A DNA stretch of 64,000 nucleotides from Arthrospira sp. PCC 9108. GTDB lineage: Bacteria; Cyanobacteriota; Cyanobacteriia; Cyanobacteriales; Microcoleaceae. The notes beneath the pieces are model-generated. The model saw only the letters and a program-made list of their open reading frames with translations. It ran no database searches and was not told where the DNA came from. The DNA is taken from NCBI GenBank assembly GCA_016745315.1, contig CP066886.1, positions 6,324,501-6,388,500 on the forward strand, in the 5' to 3' direction. Both the position numbers and the translations under genes were made by a program. Shown here one piece after another: positions 38,994 through 48,560 of this stretch (within the stretch, counting starts at the first letter, position 1; each line of letters begins with the position of its first letter).

Positions 38994-39007
38994 CTCTGAG
39001 TTAACCC
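38986..39007. terminator. Hairpin between convergent coaE and heme oxygenase genes
   Basis: GGGTTTAACTC (38986-38996) pairs with GAGTTAACCC (38998-39007) with one bulged T. It covers the coaE stop. There is no T run, so its termination strength is doubtful. Confidence 0.4.
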
Positions 39008-39024
39008 CACCCCTGCTTATGGTG

Positions 39025-39753
39025 TTAGTTCACCGAGTCAGTAGCGGTCGCTAGTTCTGTGGAACCTTTACCGCGTCGGCGAGTTAAGCTATTAAATAGC
39101 ATAATTCCGATCGCTTTTACCAAATTGCCTTCGAGTTCATTAAACATTTTCATGTTCATTCCGAAAGCATCATTAGCTTCCTCAACAATGCGATCGGCTG
39201 TTTCCTGGTCAATCGGCAAATCATTCATGATCTGACGGTAATTGTTCTTAAATTCCTTCTCATCAGGAATTTCGTTAAACTCATAAAATTGAGTTCCTTG
39301 ACCGTCGGATAAATTCATCGCTGTTTGAGCAATACCTTTCAGGATTTGTCCTCCCGAAAGGTCTCCCAAATAACGGGTGTACAGGTGAGAAATCAACAAC
39401 GCCGGCTCCCGCTCCGAAATCTCTCTAATTCTAGCCACATAAGCCTGAGCAGCTTCGGAGGGCTGAACTTCCTCCCGCCAGTTGCTACCATAGTAGAACA
39501 ATAAATCCTGCTCAATAGCAGACTTGCGGTTTAATTCGGGAAAATATAGTTTCGAGAGGATGGGGTGATTTTTATGGCGATCCATTTCCTCTTCCATTGC
39601 CGTATAGACAAAGTAGAGATTCCCGGCTAATTTCCGATAGGAGGTTTTTTCAACTGTCCCTCTTAAAAAGCATTTGATAAAACCCACATTTTCCGCCATA
39701 GTGTGGGACTTTTTGGTTCCTTCGCGCAACTGGGTGGCTAGGTTAACACTCAT
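39025..39753 (-). CDS. ho1: Heme oxygenase
   Basis: 242 aa, typical for cyanobacterial HO1. It opens heme to biliverdin with ferredoxin-derived electrons, releasing iron and CO; the product feeds phycobilin synthesis. The proximal His is in GTKKSHTMAENVGF, and the distal-helix signature is YLGDLSGGQIL. The C-terminal part ends with a basic stretch (LTRRRGKG). The start ATG at 39753 is well placed. The second, hypoxia-induced paralog (ho2) is not distinguished with certainty by sequence inspection. It stands alone and convergent with coaE. Confidence 0.95.
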   Translation of the reverse strand: MSVNLATQLREGTKKSHTMAENVGFIKCFLRGTVEKTSYRKLAGNLYFVYTAMEEEMDRHKNHPILSKLYFPELNRKSAIEQDLLFYYGSNWREEVQPSEAAQAYVARIREISEREPALLISHLYTRYLGDLSGGQILKGIAQTAMNLSDGQGTQFYEFNEIPDEKEFKNNYRQIMNDLPIDQETADRIVEEANDAFGMNMKMFNELEGNLVKAIGIMLFNSLTRRRGKGSTELATATDSVN

Positions 39754-39923
39754 AGTAAATTTATTTGATTTTGTTAGCGAGATTTTACAGCAGGTGTATT
39801 ATCCTGGGGAAACGGCTAATTATACCGCCCGATTTTCTACCTTAAACCTATTTGCTTAAAAATAGTGTTAAGAATTGTCACAGATACTAGACAGGAGAGA
39901 TTGAAGCTACCAGAAACCCCTGC

Positions 39924-40601
39924 TTAGAGGAAAATTTGACTGATAGCAATTTTGCCACTGAAACAAACATCTACATCTGTGCCAGGGGTGCGATCGCGTT
40001 GACCATAATCTCCGATATATTGGTATTGTTCCCCATTCACCTGATATTTAGTCGGAAGGGGGTCACAGGAGGGGGAACAGAAGACCATTTCCGGGTCTGC
40101 TTCTTCTGGCTGTAGATAGGGAAGATTGACATTCCAGAAACTGCGCGGTAAACAAGGTTGATTAAGCAGGTTTTCCAGGACGGCTTGGGTGAGGCGAGTT
40201 GCGCGTTTCCAGTCCGCTGGTTTACCGCCTTTTCGATACTGAGAAATAGCAATAGCCGGAATGCCATGTATAGCGGCTTCTCTGACGGCGGCTACAGTCC
40301 CAGATATGTAGGTATCAACACCTAAATTACCCCCGGCATTAATACCTGAGAGAACCCAGGACAAATCTGGACATAAATGGCTAATGGCCAGGCGAACACA
40401 ATCAGCAGGAGTTCCGGCGATCGCATAATGAGTAGGAGAACGGCGTGATATATTAATAGGGGTAGCCGTGGTTACTTGATGACCACAGCCGGAAAGGTGA
40501 TCGCGGGGAGCGACCCAAAGGCAGGGACGATTTAGGGCCGCCGATAAGGCTTTAATTCCAGGTGCATCAATCCCATCATCATTAGTTAATATAATTGTCA
40601 T
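39924..40601 (-). CDS. surE: 5'/3'-nucleotidase SurE
   Basis: 225 aa. A metal-dependent phosphatase that removes phosphate from nucleoside 5'- and 3'-monophosphates, with survival-protein roles. The N-terminal metal site is ILTNDDGIDAPGI (adjacent Asp pair), and further conserved motifs are APRDHLSGCGHQVT, AGTPADCVRLA, LSGINAGGNLG and SGTVAAVREA. It is a single-gene unit with a 170-bp gap to the heme oxygenase gene upstream of its 3' side and 53 bp to the receiver-like gene. Confidence 0.95.
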   Translation of the reverse strand: MTIILTNDDGIDAPGIKALSAALNRPCLWVAPRDHLSGCGHQVTTATPINISRRSPTHYAIAGTPADCVRLAISHLCPDLSWVLSGINAGGNLGVDTYISGTVAAVREAAIHGIPAIAISQYRKGGKPADWKRATRLTQAVLENLLNQPCLPRSFWNVNLPYLQPEEADPEMVFCSPSCDPLPTKYQVNGEQYQYIGDYGQRDRTPGTDVDVCFSGKIAISQIFL

Positions 40602-40654
40602 ATTTAGGAAGTCAGGTTGCCGTCCCTACATTTTAACCGACCAAGTGCCGAAGA

Positions 40655-41062
40655 TTAAGCGACGTAGGGGATAAAAATTGACCGAGACGCTGCTTTTCTG
40701 CTCAGGTCATTTAAGATGGTTGCTATCAGATTATTGACGTTTTTCGCAGTAGTCAAATAATGATTTCGTGCTAATTGAAAACCCAGGGAGCGACAACTGA
40801 CCGGGAATTCTGATTGAATTAGGATGACGGGAATATCAGCGGTTTTCTGATTTTGCTGTAACCTACGAATAAATCGATCCGTATTGCGATCGCTCAAATT
40901 TAAACTACTGATAATGATATGCGGTTCTATTTCTTTGGCGATTTGCGCCCCCCAACTTCCGCCTTCAGCACAGATAATATTAAACTCTTCTAAGGCGATC
41001 GTATCCTCTAAGGTCGAGTTAAACTCCTGGCTTTCTTCCACCCACAAAATATTAAATATCAT
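40655..41062 (-). CDS. Receiver-like protein lacking the phospho-Asp
   Basis: 135 aa with a CheY-like layout: acidic NILWVEESQEF at the first strand, HIIISSLNLSDRNTD at the third strand and PVILIQSE at the fourth. The usual phosphoacceptor Asp at the end of strand 3 is replaced by Ser, and the acidic pair in the N-terminal strand is EE. This suggests a pseudo-receiver that is regulated by binding rather than phosphorylation. It is a stand-alone domain with a basic C-terminal tail. It is upstream of surE on the same strand, 53 bp away. Confidence 0.65.
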   Translation of the reverse strand: MIFNILWVEESQEFNSTLEDTIALEEFNIICAEGGSWGAQIAKEIEPHIIISSLNLSDRNTDRFIRRLQQNQKTADIPVILIQSEFPVSCRSLGFQLARNHYLTTAKNVNNLIATILNDLSRKAASRSIFIPYVA

Positions 41063-41506
41063 GATTTTATCCTCTTTAAAAATGTATTCACCAATCAGAG
41101 TGCGACACCGATTTAATCATCTAAATCCTCACAATCTTATTGATAGAGGACATCAGGAATAATTAACATTCAGAGGGTGATTAATGAGAAAACCACGATA
41201 TCACTGCCAATTATCTACCCCACGACCCCAGGATATTAACCAATAGCTTTTACTAACCAGTCCCATACAAGTTAATTCACCGGCGATCAGGCTTTTAGTT
41301 CCCCCAGAGTCCGTTGTTTTGACCTCTATCACAACTATCTACTCAATATACACAGCAATTGTGAAGATTATGTGATCAAAAACCCAATTTTTCTATAAAT
41401 ATGTTAGACTCTAGGCATCAGGCCCGTTGTTCAAGATAGCCATGCTATTAGCCGCAGGGATGCGGAACTGCCCAAACTCCCCTGCCAGGCTATATTGATG
41501 AGGGTC
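41063..41506. other. Intergenic region with no gene found
   Basis: 444 bp between two minus-strand genes. It contains an AT-rich part (41063-41410) and a small GC-rich stretch (41420-41490) with short inverted segments (ATAGCC/GGCTAT). I could not assign it to an RNA family. It should hold the promoter of the receiver-like gene. Confidence 0.35.
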
Positions 41507-44089
41507 TTAGGTATTATCGTGATTGTGTATGGGGATCTGAATACAAAACTCTGAACCCATACCCATTTCTGATGTACAGTTTAACTTTCCTTTGTGCAAA
41601 TCGACGACAATTTGATAGCTAACGGATAGACCCAACCCAGTCCCCTGACCCACAGGCTTGGTGGTGAAGAAAGGGTCAAAAATGCGCGATCGCAACTCTT
41701 CAGGTATACCCACTCCATTATCAGCAATGCGAATAAATGCCAGCTTATTTTTATGTAAACCCGTAGTAATTGTCAGTGTAGGTTGCTTAGAAGATTCCTG
41801 AGATGCCGGGTTTTTTAGGGCATCAATAGCATTATTAAAGATATGCAAAAACACCTGATTGATCTGACCAGCATAGCACTCAATTTTAGGCAAATCACCG
41901 TAATTTTTAATCACCATTATTTCCCGCTGTTTCGGTAATAGTCTTAGGCGACTCTTGAGGATCATCAAAGTGCTATCAATCCCCTGATGAATGTCTACTT
42001 CCTTAATTTCCGACTCATTCAATCGGGAAAAAGTTTGCAGAGAGTTAACAATTTCCTGAATCCTTCTAGCGCCATTCTGAATAGAATTAATCAACTGAGG
42101 AATATCAGTAATTAAAAAATTGAGATCAATCTCTTCGATTAATTCTGTAATCGCTAATGGTGGTTCTGTATAATATTGTCGATAGGATTCAATTAGCAAC
42201 AGTAAATCTTGGGTATATTCTTCCAGGTGAGACACATTACCAACAATAAATCCCACCGGATTATTAATTTCATGAGCCACCCCCGCCACCATTTGTCCTA
42301 AGCCAGACATTTTCTCACTCTGAATTAGTTGGGTTTGGGTGCGTTTGAGTTTAACTAAGGCTTTTTCTAGTTTCTCGGTCTGTTGTTGGAGGTGAATTTC
42401 CGCCCGTTTGCGCTCAGTAATATCCATAATCGTCCCAAACAGGCTGACAATTTGGTTATCGTGATTCAAAATGGCTTTAAACTTAACATGAACATAGCTA
42501 ACTGAGTTGTCATCCCTGAGAATTCGGGCTTCTACCTGACAAGCAGTTCCATTATTGCGAGTTTCTGCGAGGGCTTTCTCAATCAATGGTCTATCTTCGG
42601 GGTGATAGCATTGCAGACATTCATCTACGGAAGGCATACCCAAGGTCTGGTCTAAGCCCAAAATCCGAAATACCTCGTCAGACCAAGTAATTTCTCCGGT
42701 CTCGAGATCCAATTCCCAATTACCAATATGGGCTAATTCCTGGGCTTCCTGAAGATCGGAGGTGATTTCCCGCAGGTTAGCTTCTGCCTTTTTCCGGGCT
42801 GTAATATCAGTTAAAGATGCTACAGCACCCAAAATATTACCCTGACCATCTTTGATAGCACTAGCGCGCAGTAACACCTGAAAGACACGGTTATTTTTAG
42901 CCCGGTGTTCGACTTCACCCACCCAGTTTTTACCTTGGCTAATTTCGGCAAAAATTTGAGCGGGAATTTGCGGGTCAGTATAAGCCCCAGATATCCCCCC
43001 AAATACTTGGTTAAATTCTTCTGGGGTTTCACACCCAAACATCTCGGAAAAGGCGGGATTTTGATAAAAGTGATTCCACTGTGCATCAGCCATAGCGATC
43101 GCATCACTAGAACTTTCCACAGCCTGTTTATAAAGCATTAAGGTAGCTTCAGCCTGTTTGCGATCGGTAACATCACGGCAAATACACACCACCCCAGCCA
43201 CACTTTTAGTTAGAGACATCTCCTGAATGAAGAAACTACCATCTTGGCGACGACTGCGGAGTTCTCCTTGCCATTCATTTTCGGCCGCAAATACGGGAGA
43301 GACTTCTCGCTGGATATATTCTATCTCATCCTCATCATATAATTCCTGCCAAGTTTTGCCTAAAATATCTTCAGTTTTGCTGTAGCCGAACATTTCTAAA
43401 TAGGCACGGTTAACATAGGTAAATACTCCCTGGGAAGTTTGCAAGGCGATACCGTCGGTGCCCGCTTCAATGGCGGCGAGTCGTTGTTTGAGTAGTTCCT
43501 CTTGTTGCAGGCGATCGCCAATATCATCTAATATTCCCAAAAGCCCGACTATATTTCCCTGGTGATTATCAAGGGGAATTTTGGTAGTTTCGACCAGAAT
43601 TTCTGCCCCAGTCACTAGATGGCGAGTTCCTCTGAGCTTTATTTGAGGCGATTTTGAGGACATCACTTGGCGATCTAATTCCTGATACAATTTAGCCTCT
43701 TGAGGAGTCCAGGGTAAATCATGATCAGTTTTACCGACAATTTCCCTGGGGTGTTGTAATCCGGCTTTCTCCGCAAATTGACGGTTACATCCCAAATAAA
43801 CAGAGTCACAGTCTTTCCAAAAAATCGCTTGGGGAACATAATCAATTACCATCTGTAACAGGTGGTGACAATTTATGAAATTGGACTGATTGGTAATTTT
43901 CTGCTGATCTAATTGTTGCCTCAGACTTTCATTTTCTTGTTGCAGTTGCACTACATGACGACGTAATTCGGCAAGTTCGTACAGATGGTTGGTTGGTTCA
44001 GTTTCTGAACAATCACAAGCGTGATTAGATAAGCTATCGTTAACGGTCAAATCTACACCTGATATAGACCCATTTTCATTGTCGGACAT
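41507..44089 (-). CDS. Multi-PAS sensor histidine kinase
   Basis: 860 aa from the ATG at 44089 (MSDNENGSISG); an upstream frame to 44224 adds 45 unlikely residues. An N-terminal coiled coil (about 30-70) precedes four PAS domains with short PAC motifs between (about 85-580): YVPQAIFWKDCD, GIALQTSQGVFTYVN, SDAIAMADAQW, IGNWELDLETGEI. The HisKA helix has QMVAGVAHEINNPV, and the HATPase_c has N box IFNNAIDAL, DNGVGI, FFTTKPVGQGTGLGLS. No membrane helix. PAS domains may sense redox, light or small ligands. It resembles the kinase at 21.1 kb in its catalytic core. Confidence 0.92.
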   Translation of the reverse strand: MSDNENGSISGVDLTVNDSLSNHACDCSETEPTNHLYELAELRRHVVQLQQENESLRQQLDQQKITNQSNFINCHHLLQMVIDYVPQAIFWKDCDSVYLGCNRQFAEKAGLQHPREIVGKTDHDLPWTPQEAKLYQELDRQVMSSKSPQIKLRGTRHLVTGAEILVETTKIPLDNHQGNIVGLLGILDDIGDRLQQEELLKQRLAAIEAGTDGIALQTSQGVFTYVNRAYLEMFGYSKTEDILGKTWQELYDEDEIEYIQREVSPVFAAENEWQGELRSRRQDGSFFIQEMSLTKSVAGVVCICRDVTDRKQAEATLMLYKQAVESSSDAIAMADAQWNHFYQNPAFSEMFGCETPEEFNQVFGGISGAYTDPQIPAQIFAEISQGKNWVGEVEHRAKNNRVFQVLLRASAIKDGQGNILGAVASLTDITARKKAEANLREITSDLQEAQELAHIGNWELDLETGEITWSDEVFRILGLDQTLGMPSVDECLQCYHPEDRPLIEKALAETRNNGTACQVEARILRDDNSVSYVHVKFKAILNHDNQIVSLFGTIMDITERKRAEIHLQQQTEKLEKALVKLKRTQTQLIQSEKMSGLGQMVAGVAHEINNPVGFIVGNVSHLEEYTQDLLLLIESYRQYYTEPPLAITELIEEIDLNFLITDIPQLINSIQNGARRIQEIVNSLQTFSRLNESEIKEVDIHQGIDSTLMILKSRLRLLPKQREIMVIKNYGDLPKIECYAGQINQVFLHIFNNAIDALKNPASQESSKQPTLTITTGLHKNKLAFIRIADNGVGIPEELRSRIFDPFFTTKPVGQGTGLGLSVSYQIVVDLHKGKLNCTSEMGMGSEFCIQIPIHNHDNT

Positions 44090-44340
44090 TGGATTTTCCC
44101 TTGATTTCATCGGCGACCTAAATTCGCACCCACCCTCTATCGCATCTGGTCTTGAGAAAATTATAGCTTGAGTCCTGAAAAAATATAGCTGTTCTGAGAT
44201 TAAACCAAAATATTTTTTAGTCAAGCCTCCCCTCGGGGGGCATCCCCAATTTCCCCGCAGTTATATCCGCGAATTTGAAGGAAAACCTGATTTTAACTGC
44301 ACAACATTTAGCTTTATATCTACCCTAGGAGGTAGGTAAT

Positions 44341-45027
44341 TTAGCAACTGCTTCTAGCTTTGTTGAGTATCAAAAGGGGTAAGCTAGGCTGGCGTGGGGT
44401 TTGCACGCGGGCGGCTCGTAATGCTTCTGCTACCCATGTATTACAATGTCTAAGAAGGGAATAAACACCTTTGGCTTCATAAAAACTGTCTCTGATACCA
44501 TAACCATAGCCTATTCTGATGGGCTTTCCGGCGGAGTCAAGTCTAAAGGAATTTTGCAGAAAATCGACTAATTTTAAGTAATTATCCTCACTGATATTAA
44601 GGGGTTGTAAATCTTGTGCTACTGGGAGGGTCTGATATACTTGAACTCGCAACACTGATGGAGTAGGTAGAAATAATGCTTTGAGGGCGGTTGGTAATTG
44701 CAAATCGGCGAAGGTGGGAGATTCTAGGTAAACTTGGCGATCGCCCCAACCCAGGGCTAGATATCGATAATTCCCAGCGGTTTGTTTACCGATTTCTGAT
44801 AATTCCATAAACTGATGCCAGTCAAATACTGAGGTTTCCACTGGCACGAAGATATCAGTATGCAATATATTACCGGTTATATGAATGGTTATATCACAGT
44901 TTTTTTGAGCAGGTAAAATCCAGAAGTAAGGCAGGAATAATGGCAGGATTACAACTATCACAAATGCCAGGATAGTGATGATTTTATATTTAGCTTTTCC
45001 GGGGAGTTTTAGCTTAGATATATTCAC
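44341..45027 (-). CDS. DUF2459 (TIGR02117) family membrane-anchored protein
   Basis: 228 aa. One N-terminal membrane helix (about 18-38; IITILAFVIVVILPLF) is followed by an extracytoplasmic domain. The family features are IHITGNILHTDIFVPV, YLALGWGDRQVYLESP, GYGYGIRDSFYEAKG and RHCNTWVAEALRAA; the Cys and His in the latter two resemble a papain-like arrangement. The function of the family is unknown. It is a lone gene facing away from the small membrane protein at 45.1 kb. I do not assign an activity. Confidence 0.85.
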   Translation of the reverse strand: MNISKLKLPGKAKYKIITILAFVIVVILPLFLPYFWILPAQKNCDITIHITGNILHTDIFVPVETSVFDWHQFMELSEIGKQTAGNYRYLALGWGDRQVYLESPTFADLQLPTALKALFLPTPSVLRVQVYQTLPVAQDLQPLNISEDNYLKLVDFLQNSFRLDSAGKPIRIGYGYGIRDSFYEAKGVYSLLRHCNTWVAEALRAARVQTPRQPSLPLLILNKARSSC

Positions 45028-45141
45028 TATGAAGGGCTTGATTTTGGGGGGAGTTGATTAATGCTTGAGGGGGCGCGAAAAAGGGGCGTGAGTAAATCAC
45101 ACCCCATAATTGTACTGTCCTAAACTGGAATTGAGGTCAAG

Positions 45142-45519
45142 CTATTTGATAGCAACCACTTCTGATTCTGTGGGTTGTTCGGCTTCGATCGCAGTATTTT
45201 CGGTAATGATGTCATCATTAAGATCCAGGGAACCGCCAGGGGCTTCTGGGTGTTGGGTAGAAATAGCCATCCGGCGATAGGCATAAGCCCCACCAGCGGC
45301 ACCAGCGGCAGCCAACCCAGTGACACCAGCAATGGCAGCGATCGCTTTATAGTCGGATTTAAAAAGGCTCATATTATGCCAGAAAGAGGTCAACTTAGTA
45401 GTTGCAGCCCCTTCAGTAGCTTGACCTTTGCTGCTGAACACACAAGCGGTAGCCGCAGTAGTAGCCAAGGAAACGGTGGCGATCGCCATAGCAGATGCTA
45501 GTACAGAAAGTCGCTTCAT
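45142..45519 (-). CDS. Hypothetical membrane or exported protein, 125 aa
   Basis: From the ATG at 45519 (MKRLSVLASAMAIATVSLA) it has a signal-peptide-like N-terminus with a basic start and a hydrophobic core to about residue 25. A second hydrophobic Ala/Gly-rich helix (about 55-75; AIAAIAGVTGLAAAGAAGG) comes before an acidic tail. I recognise no family. The longer frame to 45555 begins with an unlikely extension. It is a small lone gene downstream of recF on the same strand. Confidence 0.6.
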   Translation of the reverse strand: MKRLSVLASAMAIATVSLATTAATACVFSSKGQATEGAATTKLTSFWHNMSLFKSDYKAIAAIAGVTGLAAAGAAGGAYAYRRMAISTQHPEAPGGSLDLNDDIITENTAIEAEQPTESEVVAIK

Positions 45520-45611
45520 GTTTAATGAGTGTGATAAGAGTGGTCTACAAAACATTAGCTAGATATGTTAGCAGCTAATTTTGATTTTGGGTGGTATCAA
45601 ATTTGGCAAAA

Positions 45612-46751
45612 TCAGAAAAAATCAGTAATTTTGCCTTGTTGAACCATGAGAATTTGGCTTTGCTGCAACCACTGATGGTCAAAAGCACCTAAATGGGTAG
45701 TAGTAATCAGAGTTTGAAATCGCTCAGAGATGGCTTGTAGAAGCTGATTTTGGCGATGGGGGTCAAGTTCTGCCAATACATCGTCCAACAGAAGTAAGGG
45801 GGGTTCACCGATGACGGACTCAATTAGTTGCAATTCCGCCAACTTGAGGGCTAAAACTAAAGTCCGCTGCTGACCGGATGATCCATATTGACGGGCGGGA
45901 GTTTGGTTAATGGTAAAAATGACATCATCACGGTGGGGACCCACTAGAGTCAACCCTTGAGAACGTTCGGCGATCGCCCGGGTGCTAATTTTTGTCAAAA
46001 ATGCCTGTTGTACCTGTTCAGGAGGCCACCGAGACCACCTCTGTTGTGGTTTACAAGGGGGTTCAATGTTAGGCTGATAGGTGATATTGAGGGTTTCCCT
46101 ACTGCCACTAATACTTTGATGCCACATCCTAGCTAAAGGTTCGAGCCTTTCAATGACGCGATCGCGGCGACGCAGTACCCGCGCCCCAGTGACTGCTAAT
46201 TGAGCATCCCAAACCGCCAATTCTTCGGGGGTAGTTCCTCCCATGGGTCCCCGTCTTAACAAAGCATTACGTTGTCGCAACACCTGGTTATATTGATCTA
46301 ACATATAGGCATAAACTGGTTCTAGTTGAATCAGAAGCCGATCAAGCCAGTGGCGGCGTTCAGCAGGACCACCGCGCACAAGCTCTAAATCCAGACTGGA
46401 AAACTGGACAACATTAAGGATACTGAGAAAATCAAGATGACGTTTGACCGATTGACCATTGATAGCAACCGTCCGGCGACCTTGACTCCGCAAAGTCAAA
46501 GCGAGGTCAAGTGTGCTACTATCACGCTCAAGGGTAGCAGTAATTTGGGCGATAGCATGATTGTCCAAAACCAGATCGCGATCGCGATTAACCCGATGAC
46601 TTTTGAGGGTAGACAGCAATTCGACGGCTTCGAGTAGATTGGATTTGCCTTGAGCGTTGTTGCCCACTAAAATAGTTTTGGGAGCATCAAACGCCACGTC
46701 TTGAGCTTCGTAGTTGCGAAACTGTCGGAGATGTAGCGTTTTCAGGTACAT
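45612..46751 (-). CDS. recF: DNA replication/repair protein RecF
   Basis: 379 aa. An SMC-like ATPase that helps RecO/RecR load RecA at gaps. The N-terminus reads MYLKTLHLRQFRNYEAQDV, Walker A is GNNAQGKSNLLEAVELLS at about residue 32, and the C-terminal ABC signature and Walker B are QYGSSGQQRTLVLALKLAE and PLLLLDDVLAELD. Length and motif order fit standard RecF. It is divergent from the FHA-cyclase gene across 119 bp. Confidence 0.95.
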   Translation of the reverse strand: MYLKTLHLRQFRNYEAQDVAFDAPKTILVGNNAQGKSNLLEAVELLSTLKSHRVNRDRDLVLDNHAIAQITATLERDSSTLDLALTLRSQGRRTVAINGQSVKRHLDFLSILNVVQFSSLDLELVRGGPAERRHWLDRLLIQLEPVYAYMLDQYNQVLRQRNALLRRGPMGGTTPEELAVWDAQLAVTGARVLRRRDRVIERLEPLARMWHQSISGSRETLNITYQPNIEPPCKPQQRWSRWPPEQVQQAFLTKISTRAIAERSQGLTLVGPHRDDVIFTINQTPARQYGSSGQQRTLVLALKLAELQLIESVIGEPPLLLLDDVLAELDPHRQNQLLQAISERFQTLITTTHLGAFDHQWLQQSQILMVQQGKITDFF

Positions 46752-46870
46752 AGAGTCAGGAGAAAAAAAGATCCGGTGCTTAATTGTCTCATCTAACCAG
46801 ATGAATTCTTTCTGCTACCACATCAGGGACGATCTTCACTATGTTATCTTAGGGCTAAACTTGAGCAAAC

Positions 46871-48493
46871 GTGCTATATCTAATCCATAATCCCGATACA
46901 TCGAGTCAGGTAACTTATGAGTTAATGCGCGGTGTCAATACCATCGGGCGTAGCCGGGATAATAGTATCTGTATTACAGATATGAGTCTGTCCCGACAAC
47001 ACGCCGTGATTGAGGTTCAGAACAACCGGGTGACTGTTAGCGATCGCAACAGCAGTAATCATGTCTTTGTCAATGAAGCCATGATCCAAAATTGTGAACT
47101 GAAAAATGGAGACCTACTGCGCTTGGGGAGGGTGGTTTTAAAATTCGTCACCTCCGGTATCGCCACCTCGAAAAAGTCGCCCCACATGGAGCGATCGCCT
47201 ACGGCTGTAGTTACCCAGTTTTATCCCCGTTCAGATATGATTGGGATGCAGGATTTATTGGAACCCGAAGAACGAGATCGTCACTCGGTTCTGAATCTTC
47301 GCTCCTCCGATACCCATTTACGAGCCGTAGATAAACTCAAAATCTTATTAGATGTTAGTAAACAATTATCATCCCCAGAACCCACCAATAAACTACTTGA
47401 TAAAATCCTAGATTTACTGTTTAAAATTATGGGGATTGATCGCGCAGCAATTTTATTAGTAAATAACATAACTAAAGCAATAGAAGAAAAAGCAGTTCGT
47501 TATCGTTCTCAAGTGTTAGAGGATGAATATTTTTATAGTAAAAGTATTACTAATACAGTCCTAGAAACTGGGAACGCCATCTTAACTTCAGATGCCCATG
47601 TAGACGAGCGTTTTCAGGATTCTGAGTCAATTCTTTACCAAGCTATTCATGCTTCCGTGTGCGTTCCTCTGAAACCCAGAGATAAAGTAATTGGGGTTTT
47701 GTATGTAGATAATCTATCCATGTCTGATGTTTATTCTAATGAAGATGTGGAGTTTTTAAGCACTTTAGCCAATCAAGCTGCCATTGCGATCGACAACGCC
47801 GAACTGCGCCAAAAAATGCAGGAAGAAGCGGTAATGCGTAACAAACTAGAGCAATTTTTTGCTCCGGCGGTGAGTCGCAAACTACGGGAAGAAGGCAAAC
47901 TAGAAATTATCGAAGCTGAAGTTACCGCCTTATTTTCTGATATTACTCGCTTTACGCAAATGTCTTCTCGCCTGGAACCTCGCCAAGTTATCTCTATGTT
48001 GAATGAATACTTTAAAGTGATGGTGGAGGATATTGTGTTCCCCTATCAAGGAACCTTAGAAAAATATATCGGTGATGCTTTAGTAGCTGTGTGGGGGGCT
48101 CCCTACGCCCGCAAAGATGATGTCGAAAGAGCAGTTAAAGCCGCCATTGATATGCAATGGGCTGTCCGTCGCATGAACGATCGCTGGACTAAGGATTATG
48201 CGGAACCTTTGCAAATTCACATAGGCTTAAATACTGGAATTGTAGCAGCCGGAAATATTGGTTCAGACCGATTAATTCAATACGCCCATATTGGTGATAC
48301 TATGAACGTCGCCAGCCGTATTTGTAGTGCTGCCCAAGCTGGAGAAATTATGATTTCTGAAAGTACATTTAAGCAACTGAGCGACCATAGTTTCCCCCTG
48401 GAAAAAATGCCCCATATTCGAGTGAAAGGTAAGGATCAAGCCCTCCAGCTTTACCGTCTTCATTGGGAAGAAGTTCATACCATTTCCCTATAA
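46871..48493 (+). CDS. FHA-GAF-class III adenylate/guanylate cyclase
   Basis: 540 aa. An FHA domain (about 20-90; NTIGRSRDNSICI, SLSRQHAVIE) binds phosphothreonine peptides. A GAF domain (about 155-310; IGVLYVDNLS) may sense a cyclic nucleotide or small ligand. The C-terminal class III cyclase has metal Asp in LFSDITRFT and YIGDALVAVWGAP, plus GLNTG and HIGDTMNVASRI. Lys in LEKYIGDALV fits ATP as substrate, so it is most likely an adenylate cyclase making cAMP. The start is GTG at 46871. No membrane helix. FHA suggests control by a Ser/Thr kinase. Confidence 0.92.
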   Translation: MLYLIHNPDTSSQVTYELMRGVNTIGRSRDNSICITDMSLSRQHAVIEVQNNRVTVSDRNSSNHVFVNEAMIQNCELKNGDLLRLGRVVLKFVTSGIATSKKSPHMERSPTAVVTQFYPRSDMIGMQDLLEPEERDRHSVLNLRSSDTHLRAVDKLKILLDVSKQLSSPEPTNKLLDKILDLLFKIMGIDRAAILLVNNITKAIEEKAVRYRSQVLEDEYFYSKSITNTVLETGNAILTSDAHVDERFQDSESILYQAIHASVCVPLKPRDKVIGVLYVDNLSMSDVYSNEDVEFLSTLANQAAIAIDNAELRQKMQEEAVMRNKLEQFFAPAVSRKLREEGKLEIIEAEVTALFSDITRFTQMSSRLEPRQVISMLNEYFKVMVEDIVFPYQGTLEKYIGDALVAVWGAPYARKDDVERAVKAAIDMQWAVRRMNDRWTKDYAEPLQIHIGLNTGIVAAGNIGSDRLIQYAHIGDTMNVASRICSAAQAGEIMISESTFKQLSDHSFPLEKMPHIRVKGKDQALQLYRLHWEEVHTISL

Positions 48494-48560
48494 TCTGGCG
48501 ACTATTACCCGTTGATATGACCGGGGACGAACTCACAAAGCGCCTATATCCCCCCTATTA

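Noticed and set aside
41400..41490. A possible small RNA in the gap upstream of the receiver-like gene
   Set aside because: Only short inverted segments were seen, without match to a known RNA family or a terminator.
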